Of a DNA stretch of 64,000 nucleotides, positions 17,540 to 26,670 are shown piece after piece (position 1 is the stretch's first letter; each line of letters begins with the position of its first letter). The translations under genes and the position numbers were made by a program. Origin of the DNA: Pseudomonadaceae bacterium. GTDB lineage: Bacteria; Pseudomonadota; Gammaproteobacteria; Pseudomonadales; Pseudomonadaceae. Below the pieces are notes generated by a model. It searched no databases, was not told where the DNA came from, and was given only the letters and a program-made list of their open reading frames with translations. Location: contig CAAFUS010000009.1 of assembly GCA_900766265.1 (NCBI GenBank), forward strand, positions 186,001 to 250,000, read 5' to 3'.

Positions 17540-19292
17540 GGGCTTGGCTCCAGCACAGCTGCTGAACGCTGCGCAACAAAGCCTCGTGATAGTCGACCTG
17601 GGATTTGTCGAGAATGGCGTGGCACATTGTGAGCAGGCGCTCCCGGTCGTCGTCATCCAGTGGCTTGGCCGTGTTGATGATCACCCGCTGATGCATGCTC
17701 CAGTCCATGCTCTCCAGCATGTCCTCGCCACTGATATCCGGCAGGTCCAGATCGAGCAGAATGATGTCCGGTCGCACCGAGTGCAACCGGTCGATACTGG
17801 CGCGCGCGGTCTCCGCCTCGATGATTACCGGGTCGTAGGGCGCCAGCGTCTTGCTCACCAGATAGCGGTCGGCTTCGTTGTCATCGATCAGCAGGATGGT
17901 GGTGTCGGCCAGGCTGAAATCGGCGTCGCCGGCTTCCCGCTTGTCGTACTCGCAGGGCAGCTGCACGTAGAACCGGCTGCCCTCGCCCAGCTTGCTGGTC
18001 AGGCTGATCTGGCCCTTGAGCAGCGTGGCGATCTTCTGCGCCAGCGACAGTCCCAACCCGGTGCCTTCGATATGGGTCAGGCCCTGGGAGCGAATCCGGC
18101 AAAATTCCTCGAACACCCGTTGCTGGTCTTCCTCGGCGATCCCCACGCCGGTGTCCTCGACGAGGAACTCAAGGTTGTCCGCATCGGGTTGATACACCCG
18201 TACGGTCACGCTGCCATGGGGGGTGTACTTGAAGGCGTTGCCGATCAGGTTGCGCATGATCTGGAACAGCCGGTTGCGGTCGGTGTTGAGCCAGACGTCC
18301 TGGGTGGGCACCTGTACCTCCCAGGTGATGCGCGGGTAGCGCATGGACAGCGCGCCGCTGAACTGGCGCAACTGCTGCATGAAGTCTACCAGGCTGAAAC
18401 GCTGCGGATTGATGTCCATGCGCCCGGACTGCGCCTCGGCCAGGTCCAGCAGTTCGTTCACCAGTTCCGAGAGCTCGGCGGCAGCGTCGCTGATGAAGCG
18501 CACCTGCTTGAGCTGCTCCTGATTGAGCTGCCCGTCGACCCCATTGAGCAACAGTTTGGAAATGTTCTCGATGATGTTGATCGGCGTGCGGAATTCGTGG
18601 GTCATGTTGGAAAAGAAACGGCTCTTGGACTCGCCCGCCTGCTGCAGCTCCTGCGCCGTCTTTTCCAGCTCCGAATAAAGCGCCACCACACCCTTGTTGG
18701 TGGTTTCCAGCTCGAGGTTGGTGGCTTCCAGCTCCTGCTGCTTGGTGAGCAGCTCGGCCGTGGTCAGCAGCAACTCCTCGCCCTGGACCTGGATTTCCTG
18801 GTACGGGTCGACGGTCCCCTCGCGGGTCAGCGCATCGCGCAGGGCCTGGGTCTGCTCCTCGCTCGGGTAAGGCCTGGGTGGGTGCACGCGCTTGGCGACG
18901 CGCACCCGGGTGCCCTGTGGCGAGGTCTCGATGTCGAAGTCGTCCATCAGCCGGCGAGCGCCGGCCAGGCCCACGCCCATGCCCGTGGACGACTCGTAGC
19001 TGCCGTCGAGAATGCGATCCAAATGGGGGATGCCCGGCCCCTTGTCCCGGGACTCGATCACCAGCGCGGTGACTTGGCCCCGGCCGTTGCTCTGCAGGTA
19101 GAAGGCGAAACCGCCCTGGCGGGCATACTGGTAGACGTTACGCGCCAGCTCGGAGATCGACGTGGCGATGCGTATCTGCTCGAGCTTGCTCAGTCCCAGC
19201 CAGTCGGCGATCTGCTTGGCGCACTGGCGGCAGGACACCACGTCCACTTCGCTGCGGATACTTACCGTGGTCAACAGGCGTGTTTCACTCAC
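17529..19292 (-). CDS. RsbT-like ATPase/histidine kinase/receiver hybrid
   Basis: A 587-residue cytoplasmic protein with three parts. Residues 1-135 resemble the RsbW/RsbT ATPase fold (ATSISELARNVYQYA, ESRDKGPGI, GMGVGLAGARRLMDDF). A coiled coil (about 150-215) links to HisKA (FFSNMTHEFRTPINII) and HATPase (RNLIGNAFKYTPHG, VEDTGVGI, GTGLGLSLAQKI). The C-terminal receiver has ILLIDDNEADR and IILLDLDLPD. The GTG start at 19292 overlaps the preceding stop by 8 bases. It may link the stressosome kinase fold directly to two-component phosphotransfer. Vibrio stressosome operons also carry a linked two-component pair (literature). Confidence 0.85.
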   Translation of the reverse strand: MSETRLLTTVSIRSEVDVVSCRQCAKQIADWLGLSKLEQIRIATSISELARNVYQYARQGGFAFYLQSNGRGQVTALVIESRDKGPGIPHLDRILDGSYESSTGMGVGLAGARRLMDDFDIETSPQGTRVRVAKRVHPPRPYPSEEQTQALRDALTREGTVDPYQEIQVQGEELLLTTAELLTKQQELEATNLELETTNKGVVALYSELEKTAQELQQAGESKSRFFSNMTHEFRTPINIIENISKLLLNGVDGQLNQEQLKQVRFISDAAAELSELVNELLDLAEAQSGRMDINPQRFSLVDFMQQLRQFSGALSMRYPRITWEVQVPTQDVWLNTDRNRLFQIMRNLIGNAFKYTPHGSVTVRVYQPDADNLEFLVEDTGVGIAEEDQQRVFEEFCRIRSQGLTHIEGTGLGLSLAQKIATLLKGQISLTSKLGEGSRFYVQLPCEYDKREAGDADFSLADTTILLIDDNEADRYLVSKTLAPYDPVIIEAETARASIDRLHSVRPDIILLDLDLPDISGEDMLESMDWSMHQRVIINTAKPLDDDDRERLLTMCHAILDKSQVDYHEALLRSVQQLCWSQAHEG

Positions 19293-20262
19293 TTCTCACC
19301 ACCACCACCGTCGCATCGTCATTTAACCGCTTGTAGTCACGGTGGATCAGCGCCGCGATGATCGCCGGGTGGCGACCGTGCAATCCTGGGTAGGTGGCGC
19401 TGCCCCACTTGCCGCTGATGCCGTCGGAGCTCATCACCAGCAGCGTGTCCCGGTCCCAGGGATAGCTGAAGCTCTGGATCCGACCGATACGGTATCCGAC
19501 GGTTCCGTTTGCCGAGACCATGCTGCGCGAGCGGTCGCCCAGCAGTACGCCGGCAATATTACCAGCGCCGCAGAAGCGCACCTGCCCGAGGTCCGGCAGG
19601 ATCTCGGCAAAGGCGATCGCGCCGCCGCGCGTCGAGGTCAGCGCCCGGTGGGTGCGCTCGAGCAACTGCTCCAGGTGCAGTTGAGGGTCGTGGTCGAGGA
19701 ACAGCCGCCGCGCCAGCATGCTCGCCGCATGGGCGCTGTGACCATGGCCAAGGCCGTCACAGATCATCACGCGGTTGCCTTTGACCGCCCACGCATCGCC
19801 ACAGACCGTCTCGGATGGGTGCGGGGTGCACACCGCACCACTGGCGAAACCGCTGGACGCGATGCGCTCCAGCGCGATGAACGCGTAGACCACCGTGCCC
19901 ATGCCGGGCTGGGAAAACAGATCGAAGGTATCGGACATGCGGCGGATCGCACCGAGACCCGCCCCCATGGTCCCGGTGGTCGAATAGCTGTCGGCCAGGC
20001 ACTGCGCCACGTTGGTCATGCCCGGGCCGCAGTCCACTGCGAGCAGGGATATACCCGCCGGGCTCGCATTGACCAGCAGCTCTCCCCCGCCAGCATGGTT
20101 GACCAGGTTGCGCGCCATCTCCTGGACCACCACGGTAAGACGGCCCAGCAGCGTTTCGTCGGAGGTGACAGCCTCGGCCTCGCGCACGGCCGCGCGGCGG
20201 ACCGCATCGACGTGCGCGGGGTCGGTTACCGCCATTTGCAGGCTCTGGTAGGCCTCGTTCAT
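19285..20262 (-). CDS. rsbX: ATPase-PP2C fusion phosphatase (RsbX-like)
   Basis: A 325-residue protein. Residues about 10-130 are an RsbT/RsbW-type ATPase (VQEMARNLVNHAGGG, VDCGPGM, MGAGLGAIRRMSD). Residues about 140-325 are a SpoIIE/RsbX-type PP2C phosphatase with metal ligands in CGDAWAV, CDGLGHGHSAH, MSSDGIS and NDDATVVV. RsbX resets the stressosome by dephosphorylating RsbR and RsbS; here the phosphatase is joined to a kinase-type fold. ATG 20262 overlaps the rsbT stop as ATGA and has GGAAG before it; a GTG at 20274 is possible but less likely. Confidence 0.88.
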   Translation of the reverse strand: MNEAYQSLQMAVTDPAHVDAVRRAAVREAEAVTSDETLLGRLTVVVQEMARNLVNHAGGGELLVNASPAGISLLAVDCGPGMTNVAQCLADSYSTTGTMGAGLGAIRRMSDTFDLFSQPGMGTVVYAFIALERIASSGFASGAVCTPHPSETVCGDAWAVKGNRVMICDGLGHGHSAHAASMLARRLFLDHDPQLHLEQLLERTHRALTSTRGGAIAFAEILPDLGQVRFCGAGNIAGVLLGDRSRSMVSANGTVGYRIGRIQSFSYPWDRDTLLVMSSDGISGKWGSATYPGLHGRHPAIIAALIHRDYKRLNDDATVVVVRSE

Positions 20263-20657
20263 CGCCACTTCCACAGTTCTACCCGGGTGCCCTCGCCGGC
20301 GCGGCTATGGATGGCGAAGTCATCGACCAACCGTTTGGCGCCACTGAGTCCCAGGCCGAGCCCGTTGCCCGAGGTGTAACCGTCGACCATCGCCTTCTCG
20401 AGATTGTCGATCCCGGGCCCGTTATCGGAGATGACCAGATGCACCGCCGCACGACCGTCGCGCATGAGCTGCTCGAGCAAGCATTCCCCACCGCCGCCAT
20501 AGATCAGCGCGTTACGGGCGATCTCGCTCGCCGCGGTGACGATCTTGGTCTGCGACACCAACCCCAGGCGTGCCTCTTCTGCCGCTTTTCGCACCTGCTG
20601 ACGGATGACGACGATGTCAGTCTCCTGCTTCAGCGGAAAGGTCTGTGTCTTCCCCAC
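20259..20657 (-). CDS. rsbT: RsbT-like serine kinase (anti-sigma regulatory ATPase fold)
   Basis: A 132-residue GHKL-fold protein matching RsbT in length. Motifs: N-box AASEIARNALIYGGGG, G1 ISDNGPGI, G2 GNGLGLGLSGAKRLVDDFAI. In known stressosomes RsbT phosphorylates RsbS and RsbR, then leaves to activate a partner (RsbU in Bacillus). No RsbU, RsbV/W or sigma factor lies nearby. GTG start at 20657, inside the end of rsbS (41-base overlap), so translation is coupled. Confidence 0.9.
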   Translation of the reverse strand: MGKTQTFPLKQETDIVVIRQQVRKAAEEARLGLVSQTKIVTAASEIARNALIYGGGGECLLEQLMRDGRAAVHLVISDNGPGIDNLEKAMVDGYTSGNGLGLGLSGAKRLVDDFAIHSRAGEGTRVELWKWR

Positions 20658-21039
20658 GCTCGTGCTCCAGGCTCAGGTCTTGGTCGACGGTCCTTTCCAG
20701 CCAGCGCATGCCCTTTTCGACATTCAGAGCCGTGGCGATGCCTTCCAGCGAAAGGCCCAGTTCGACCAGCGTGATGGCGACAGCCGGCTGCATACCGACC
20801 ACGATGACCTTGGCATCGAGAATGCGCGACACGTTGGCGATGTGGGAAAGCATACGGCCGATGAACGAGTCGACGATCTCCAGCGAGGAAATGTCGATCA
20901 GCACACCCTTGGCCTTGTGCTTGACGATCTGGTTGGTCAGGTCTTCCTGCAGGTCCAGTGCCAGCTGGTCATGCATGTCCACCTGAATGGTCAGCATCAG
21001 GTACTGACCCATTTTGAGAATCGGGATACGGTCAGCCAT
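20617..21039 (-). CDS. rsbS: RsbS-like STAS protein, stressosome core
   Basis: A 140-residue STAS-domain protein. It carries the hallmark LIDISSLEIVDSFIGRML, whose Ser in DSFIGR is the RsbT phosphorylation site, and the later VVGMQPAVAITLVELG loop. ATG 21039 begins the conserved MADRIPILKMG; the upstream extension to 21111 overlaps rsbR and is not conserved. The C-terminal tail beyond the STAS fold is acidic and ends in a different frame within rsbT. RsbS forms the stressosome shell with RsbR. Confidence 0.92.
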   Translation of the reverse strand: MADRIPILKMGQYLMLTIQVDMHDQLALDLQEDLTNQIVKHKAKGVLIDISSLEIVDSFIGRMLSHIANVSRILDAKVIVVGMQPAVAITLVELGLSLEGIATALNVEKGMRWLERTVDQDLSLEHERGEDTDLSAEAGD

Positions 21040-21049
21040 CTTGCAGCCC

Positions 21050-21892
21050 TCAGCGCGACGAGCTTGCGACGAGGCGAACATCCAGCTCTCGCAGAGCCAT
21101 TCGGAACGCATCTGCCAGCGACGACTTTGTCACCACATCACCGAGCTCCACGCCCAGGTGGACGATGGTGGCAGCGATTTGCGGACGGATACCGCTGATG
21201 ATGCACTTGGCGCCCATCAGCTTGGCGGCGGTCACGGTCTTGAGCAGGTGCTGGGCGACCATGGTGTCCACCGTCGGCACACCGGTGATGTCGATGATGG
21301 CGATGTCCGACTCGGTCTCGACGATTTTCTGCAGCAGCGCTTCCATCACGATCTGGGTGCGGTTGCTGTCCAGCGAACCGATCAGCGGGATGGCCAGCAC
21401 GCCCTTCCAGAGTTCGACCACGGGCGTCGACAGCTCCAGCATGCTTTCCTGCTGCTCGCGGATCACGGCCTCGCGGCCGGCGACGAAGCTGTCCATGCAG
21501 TACAGCCCGACCTTGTCGATCAGCTGGCTGGCCGACCAGATCAGTTGCACCTGTTCGCTGCCACCGATGCGCTGGATCAGGGCGAAGACCGGCTCCTTCA
21601 GCGACATGACGAAGGTGGCGGTTTCGGCCGGCGTGAAGCCCAGCCGGCTCTGGGAGCGGGACAGACGATCGAGCAGGTTCTTCAGCGAATTCCAGTGAGC
21701 GTCCCCAAAGTCCGCGATGCCCTCGGCGGCGCCCAGCGTCAGTGCCTTGAGCAGTTCGCGGGAGTTGGCCAGGACCGAGGCTTCGTCGATCAGATCGGTG
21801 CGGATGCCCGCAGTGCGCTGAGCCGAAATCCAGGCGTCAAGAAGGTCCGTTTCGTGTTGCTTCAGGAGTTCAGCTAAGGCGGGTGACGACAT
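21050..21892 (-). CDS. rsbR: RsbR-like stressosome sensor (RsbRD-type N-domain plus STAS)
   Basis: A 280-residue protein. Residues 1-150 form an all-helical N-terminal domain resembling the RsbRD_N type (LLKQHETDLLDAWISAQR, FTPAETATFVMSLKEPVFAL), not a globin or PAS. Residues about 160-275 are a STAS domain with IAIIDITGVPTVDT, whose Thr corresponds to an RsbT target, and ISGIRPQIAATIVHLG. ATG 21892 begins MSSPALAELL; the longer frame to 22111 is unlikely to be protein. Only 10 bases separate it from rsbS. First gene of the operon rsbR-rsbS-rsbT-rsbX-kinase-kinase. Confidence 0.9.
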   Translation of the reverse strand: MSSPALAELLKQHETDLLDAWISAQRTAGIRTDLIDEASVLANSRELLKALTLGAAEGIADFGDAHWNSLKNLLDRLSRSQSRLGFTPAETATFVMSLKEPVFALIQRIGGSEQVQLIWSASQLIDKVGLYCMDSFVAGREAVIREQQESMLELSTPVVELWKGVLAIPLIGSLDSNRTQIVMEALLQKIVETESDIAIIDITGVPTVDTMVAQHLLKTVTAAKLMGAKCIISGIRPQIAATIVHLGVELGDVVTKSSLADAFRMALRELDVRLVASSSR

Positions 21893-22465
21893 GAGCAGGG
21901 TTCCTCGAGGAGCGGGTTTTGGATGAAGCGACAGCGCGACGGCGCAGATTGGTGTGCTGCCGTGCAGCAGGTCGCGCATCTTAACGGCAGGTGAAAACCA
22001 ATGCCTACCTCCCGTAGAACACGCGTTGCGGTACTGGTTCGTTCGATACGGTGTACCGCCCCTCTTCTCCAGGGGCTCGAGCGCTCGACGGACGTCGTCT
22101 CGCTTGTGCATTCGTCACCGAGATGACGAGAGTACATCCAGTACCGACTAGCGCAGGTCGCGAGACGGCAACGGTGCATCGCTCCCAAGGCGCCAATGCT
22201 GGGGCGATGCCATCCAACGGCCACGTACCCCGAAGTACCAGCTCTCTCGCAGCCCATGGCGCACCGGAATTGCTCCGGTTCCATGAAAGCCAGGTGCTAT
22301 GCGACCCGGCAACTTCTCGAGAAATGGATGAGGACCGGTCTCAACGGCAGGGGCTCGTGGCCCCCTACCGCAACCCCGGCCCCGCCCATTGAAGCGTGGA
22401 TCTCTCCAGGTCGCGCCCTCGCAGATCCGGCGATCCGCTGGATCCAAGCTCGGGGGGTACCCTCC
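21893..22465. other. 573-bp intergenic region upstream of the stressosome operon
   Basis: No supported gene. Short frames on both strands are Arg/Pro-rich shadows without family features. The region should hold the promoter of the rsbR operon (minus strand, right of 21892) and the 3' end of the OmpA-barrel transcript (left of 22466). I see no convincing -35/-10 pair or U-tract hairpin. Confidence 0.5.
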
Positions 22466-25400
22466 TCAGTATTTCCCGATGGCGTTGAAGAACCAGCCCT
22501 GGCTGCGGTAGGACAGGTCAGTCAGGTCGTCGCTGAAGTCGCTGAAGTTGTAGCCGACCCCGGCTTTGAAATGGTTGCCGAAGTGGCGATAAACGCCCAC
22601 CAGGGCACCCGTTCGGCTGTCCCTGGCCTCGGATTCCTCGCGACGACGCAGTTCCAGCATCAGATCCCACTTCTTCACCACATGCCAGTCGACCCGCGCG
22701 GCAAACAACTGGCCGCGACTGTCGAACCAGTCTGCCGAAGTGTCGCGGCTCATGCGCAGCTCGCTCAGACGATAGGCGTACTTGCCACCGACGCTCCAGC
22801 GTTCGGTTAGGTCGTAGATGCCGTCGATGGCGAACACGTGGCTGCGCTGCGCATAGTCGACATTCGAACCGGTCGCGGTGGACACCTGGTCCGGCGGTGG
22901 CAGATCAGCCAGATAGGTGTACTTGGTCAGAAGATTCAAACGGTCGTTCAACACTGGCCGGTAGGCGTAGCCGACCGAAGCCTCGACGAAATCGCCATCG
23001 AAATAATCCCCGCGGTCCGAGTCACCGATCGAGAAATCCAGACGTCCGAGGAAGCGCCAGTCGGGGTTCACCTGATAGCTCAGGTTGTTGCGCATCAGCC
23101 ACACCGAGAGGTCCTGTACCTGGCTGCTATCCTGACGGTATTCCAGACGGCTGGCGTAGCGCAGGTCACCGTTGCTATAGCCGATCTTCGCCCCGTAGGC
23201 GCGGCGCTTGAGCTCGTACTCGGTTTCGGTATTGAAGGTGCCGAACTCAGTCGTCAGCCCATAGCTCCAGTGCTCGTCTGGCGCGAAATCCAGGCCGTAG
23301 CCCTGGATCAGGCCCGCCTGATCGCCGTGCTGCATGCGCTGCTCGGCGTACACGCTCGTGGAGTCGGTCCAACGGGAACGGGCACCGGTCACCACCTGCC
23401 CGGTACGGCCGGTACCGATAAGCCCGCTGCGGCTGGCCAAGCCGTCATCGCCGCGGTCGTTGTCGAGCTGGTAGTTCAGGTACAGGTTGGTGCGCTCGGA
23501 CGCGTCGTAGTTGACGCCCGCCTTGGCGCCCAGGCCCATGTTGCCACCAGAGAGCTCGCCGTTCAGCGAAGTGCGCTCATTGAGACGATAGTCACCTCCG
23601 ACACCGAGTCGGTTGTTGGCCTGGCGCCCCTCGTCACGGCTGACCGTGCCCTGCGTGAAGCCATACAGCGACCAGTCTTCGGCACCGTGATAAAGCGCTT
23701 GGACGATCGCATCGTTGCGCTCGCCCTCGTCGTAGCTGCCGCTGTCATAACCGGCATAGCTGCCTGTGTAAAGGTTGCGGTAGGCGCCGCCATAGGTCTG
23801 TCGGTCATTGCGCAGCCCTGCCGACAGGCGCCAGGCGTCGCTGAGGTCGTACGCGATGGCACCTTCCACGGCGCGGCGTGAGCGCCCTCCCTTTTCCTCG
23901 GTCTGATCGCCCTTGAGCGTGAGCTCGGTCTTTTCGCCAAGTGGCGTGGTGTAACTTCCGCCGACTTGATCGGCCGCCAGGTCGGTCAGGCGCCCCGGTG
24001 CGGAGAAGCCGGCGTCGCGGTTTTCGTAGTAGAACGTACCGCGCCCTTGGGCATCGGCCATCACATCACGCAGGTCGAACGCCGTCTCGACCCGGTTGGC
24101 GCGCGCACGCGAATCGGTGCCGGCAGTCTGCTCGCCGAAGCCAAAACCGCCGTCATAAGAGAAGCGCTGATCGAGGCTGTCGCCACGGCTCTGTGCCGAC
24201 TCCATCTTCAGCCAGGTGCCTTCGCTGTGGCGCAGCAACAGATCACCCCCACCCAGCGTCTGGTCCTCGCGACCGGTCTGTTCCTGCTGGCTACCGGTAA
24301 AACCGATGCGCACCTTGTCGTTGACCCAATAGGCTGCACGTCCGCCATAAGCCATATCGTCCAGCCGATCCATGCCCGGCGAGTATTCGTAGCCAACCAC
24401 CATGAAGGCCGGATGCCCGGACAGGCTGCCACCGGAGCGAATCAACCCACTGCCATCGGCGCTGGCCGACAGCGGCTGGCTGAGGATGACGCGGCCTTGT
24501 AGCGCGTTGATCTCGTAGTCGATTCCGGCAACCAGGTCCTGGCTGTGCAGCACCAGGCCCGAATCACGGTCGCGCACCTCGATACGCACCCGCTCGCTGC
24601 CCACGGTCAGGTCCTGGTGACGCAGGTAGTAGAGCGAACCGCCGGTTCCACGGAAATCCTCACGTGCCGATGCGGTGCCTGGCTCTGCTGCGAAGCCTTC
24701 CATCTGCAGGCGGCGTTCGCCGAAGCCCGTGAAGGCATCGCTGCGATAACGTGCCTGTGCGCCATAGAGGCTGCGGTCAATCTGCGCCAGTTCGGTGTCG
24801 CGGATCTGCTGGCGGAAATTACCCCACATGGCATGGGACTTTTCGTCTTCGGCCTTGACGTAGAACTTGCCGCGGGTCGGGGCGTCCTCGACGAGCGTGG
24901 AGTCGTCACCAAAGGTGGTCCAGCCCTTGTCGGATTCGGAATCCATGCGGCGCAGGAATTCGCGCGGGTTCTTGTCGTTGAAATTGCTGAACAGGCTGCC
25001 TATCGGCTCCTCTTCTGTGTCCACGCTGGCGGTGACGGTGTATTTATCGTTTATGTTGCCCTTGCTGTAGAAAGCCAGGCGGCCGTCGGCGTAGAGCTTG
25101 TCGTCGTAGTAGCGATCTTCACCGGTCACCAATCGAGCCGGGCCACTGGTGCCTTGCTGGCCGATGGTGAGGTCGGCGATGGCCACGGTGAACCAGTCCT
25201 GCTGCGGCAGACGCAGGTCGCGCCGGTACAATCGCCCCTTGCCCTCCTCGTCGAGGACCGCGACTTCGACGGTGTGCAGACCGCGCGGGATGATCTGTGC
25301 GGCGGCGAAGCTGCCGTTGCGGTCCACCGGCACGGGTCGCCCCATGACGAATACCTGCTGGCCTTCGCGCACCTGCTTGCCATTGACGGTGACCGTTCCG

Positions 25401-26038
25401 CCAGAGACGGGAATGGTGTGGCGAACCAGGCGATTGCCGTCATAGCCGGCGAGCTGATTGGCATCGCTCTCGGTCTCTTCATCCGCCTCCCGCTCGCCGC
25501 GGGCGACATTGATAGGCTGGGTGCCGGTTTCGTCGTAGCGCCCCTGGGCGTCATAGACACGCAATTGGTAGTAGACGCGCTCGGGCAGGTCGCCCGACGG
25601 CGTCCACTGCCCCTTCAGTTGCTTATCGAGCGCCACGCGTTCGAGCACTTCCGGCTCACCGAACAGGCGCTTCTTGCCGATGATCCGCACCTCCGCCCGG
25701 TCGACCCAGTGCAGGTAGTTGCTATAACCGGTAAACGCCAACGGCTGGCCGATGCGGGCCAGACGCGCACCGGCCACCAGGTTCAAGCGCGGCTTTGCAG
25801 ACAGGTTGTCGAAGCGTACTTGCAACAGGTCGCGTGCCAGCGCCACATCCACACAGCGCTGAGCGTCGGCGCTGCCGGGGGCATGGGCGCCCTGAGGCTG
25901 GCCGTCGATACTCAGGCGGAACGGCGCCATGCCCGCTTCAGCCACACTGCCGGCGGCACATTCCAGCGGCTGGGTGGGCGTACTGACGATGGATTCGTCG
26001 TACCAGATCTCCACCTCGACCCGACGATTGATCGCCAC
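22466..26038 (-). CDS. Large outer-membrane beta-barrel protein, C-terminal 3.5 kb of a frameshifted gene
   Basis: A 1190-residue frame that begins mid-domain: its first residues (AINRRVEVEIWYD) are the last strand of an OmpA domain whose remainder is in the upstream frame 25912-26670. The next 350 or so residues contain beta-sandwich-like stretches (FTGYSNYLHWVDRAEVRIIG, VFVMGRPVPVDRNGSF). The remaining 800 residues alternate short polar turns with amphipathic strands and end in GWFFNAIGKY with a terminal aromatic, as outer-membrane barrels do. It is far larger than a common porin. No close family recognised. Restoring one base near 26040 would give a single protein of about 1400 residues. 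It probably partners the adjacent giant repeat protein. Confidence 0.8.
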   Translation of the reverse strand: MAINRRVEVEIWYDESIVSTPTQPLECAAGSVAEAGMAPFRLSIDGQPQGAHAPGSADAQRCVDVALARDLLQVRFDNLSAKPRLNLVAGARLARIGQPLAFTGYSNYLHWVDRAEVRIIGKKRLFGEPEVLERVALDKQLKGQWTPSGDLPERVYYQLRVYDAQGRYDETGTQPINVARGEREADEETESDANQLAGYDGNRLVRHTIPVSGGTVTVNGKQVREGQQVFVMGRPVPVDRNGSFAAAQIIPRGLHTVEVAVLDEEGKGRLYRRDLRLPQQDWFTVAIADLTIGQQGTSGPARLVTGEDRYYDDKLYADGRLAFYSKGNINDKYTVTASVDTEEEPIGSLFSNFNDKNPREFLRRMDSESDKGWTTFGDDSTLVEDAPTRGKFYVKAEDEKSHAMWGNFRQQIRDTELAQIDRSLYGAQARYRSDAFTGFGERRLQMEGFAAEPGTASAREDFRGTGGSLYYLRHQDLTVGSERVRIEVRDRDSGLVLHSQDLVAGIDYEINALQGRVILSQPLSASADGSGLIRSGGSLSGHPAFMVVGYEYSPGMDRLDDMAYGGRAAYWVNDKVRIGFTGSQQEQTGREDQTLGGGDLLLRHSEGTWLKMESAQSRGDSLDQRFSYDGGFGFGEQTAGTDSRARANRVETAFDLRDVMADAQGRGTFYYENRDAGFSAPGRLTDLAADQVGGSYTTPLGEKTELTLKGDQTEEKGGRSRRAVEGAIAYDLSDAWRLSAGLRNDRQTYGGAYRNLYTGSYAGYDSGSYDEGERNDAIVQALYHGAEDWSLYGFTQGTVSRDEGRQANNRLGVGGDYRLNERTSLNGELSGGNMGLGAKAGVNYDASERTNLYLNYQLDNDRGDDGLASRSGLIGTGRTGQVVTGARSRWTDSTSVYAEQRMQHGDQAGLIQGYGLDFAPDEHWSYGLTTEFGTFNTETEYELKRRAYGAKIGYSNGDLRYASRLEYRQDSSQVQDLSVWLMRNNLSYQVNPDWRFLGRLDFSIGDSDRGDYFDGDFVEASVGYAYRPVLNDRLNLLTKYTYLADLPPPDQVSTATGSNVDYAQRSHVFAIDGIYDLTERWSVGGKYAYRLSELRMSRDTSADWFDSRGQLFAARVDWHVVKKWDLMLELRRREESEARDSRTGALVGVYRHFGNHFKAGVGYNFSDFSDDLTDLSYRSQGWFFNAIGKY

Positions 26039-26670
26039 GCCTGCTGGCTGTCACCCTCCACCAGCGGCTCGCTCGGGCCGCGGCTGTCGAACCTCAACTG
26101 GTCCGGATTCAGATTCAGTCGCTGCATGAACAGGGCACCGACTTCCTTGGCGCGCTGCATGCCCAGCCCCTGGTTGTCCCCGTAGATGCCGCGGGTGCGC
26201 GGCGACAGACGCTGCGGATCGGTATGGCCGACCAGGCGCAAACGCAGGTTGCGCTTGCCAGCCAGGCGTTGCACCAGTTTGTCGAGGGCCTCGCTGTCTT
26301 CGTCAGGCACCGCAGAACGGCCTGAAGCGAATCGCACCACAGGCAGGCCGTCCCGCAACAAGACGGTGTCGATCGTCTCTTCGCCCAGACTCAGCATCTG
26401 GTCGCGTTCGCCCAGCGCACCCTCGCGCTGCCAGAGGATCAGCTGCTCGCGAGGCAACTCGCGCTCGGCATTGTGCGGCAGCACCGGCAGACCGCCTGGA
26501 GTGAAGGGCCGGCGCTGCACCAGCGACTCGTCCTCCATACCCCCGCGCGGTCCCTGCAGACCGCAACCCTTGCCCGCTTCGCAATACTCATCGGCTTGCG
26601 CTATGGCAACGGCCAGCGGGTTGAGAGCCATGGCGGCGATGCCGCACGCCAGGAATTTACGCATGCTCAT
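25912..26670 (-). CDS. OmpA-domain N-terminal half of the frameshifted barrel gene
   Basis: Begins with a signal peptide (SMRKFLACGIAAMALNPLAV then AIAQA), a Cys-containing segment, and an OmpA peptidoglycan-binding domain (VVRFASGRSAVPDEDSEALD, LRLRLVGHTDPQRLSPRTR, GLGMQRAKEVGALFMQRL, RFDSRGPSEPLVEGDSQQA). After SQQA the frame is wrong: it continues as WRSIVGS to a stop at 25912, while the correct ending AINRRVEVEIW is read in the next frame. One missing G in GCGTGGCG (about 26037-26043) explains it. ATG 26670 has a near-perfect GGAGGTGAT site and overlaps the stop of the giant gene as ATGA. Confidence 0.82.
   Translation of the reverse strand: MSMRKFLACGIAAMALNPLAVAIAQADEYCEAGKGCGLQGPRGGMEDESLVQRRPFTPGGLPVLPHNAERELPREQLILWQREGALGERDQMLSLGEETIDTVLLRDGLPVVRFASGRSAVPDEDSEALDKLVQRLAGKRNLRLRLVGHTDPQRLSPRTRGIYGDNQGLGMQRAKEVGALFMQRLNLNPDQLRFDSRGPSEPLVEGDSQQAWRSIVGSRWRSGTTNPSSVRPPSRWNVPPAVWLKRAWRRSA

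Noticed and set aside
22005..22447. Several 65-136-codon frames between rsbR and the barrel gene
   Set aside because: Both strands give only Arg/Pro/Gly-rich sequences without ribosome sites or motifs.
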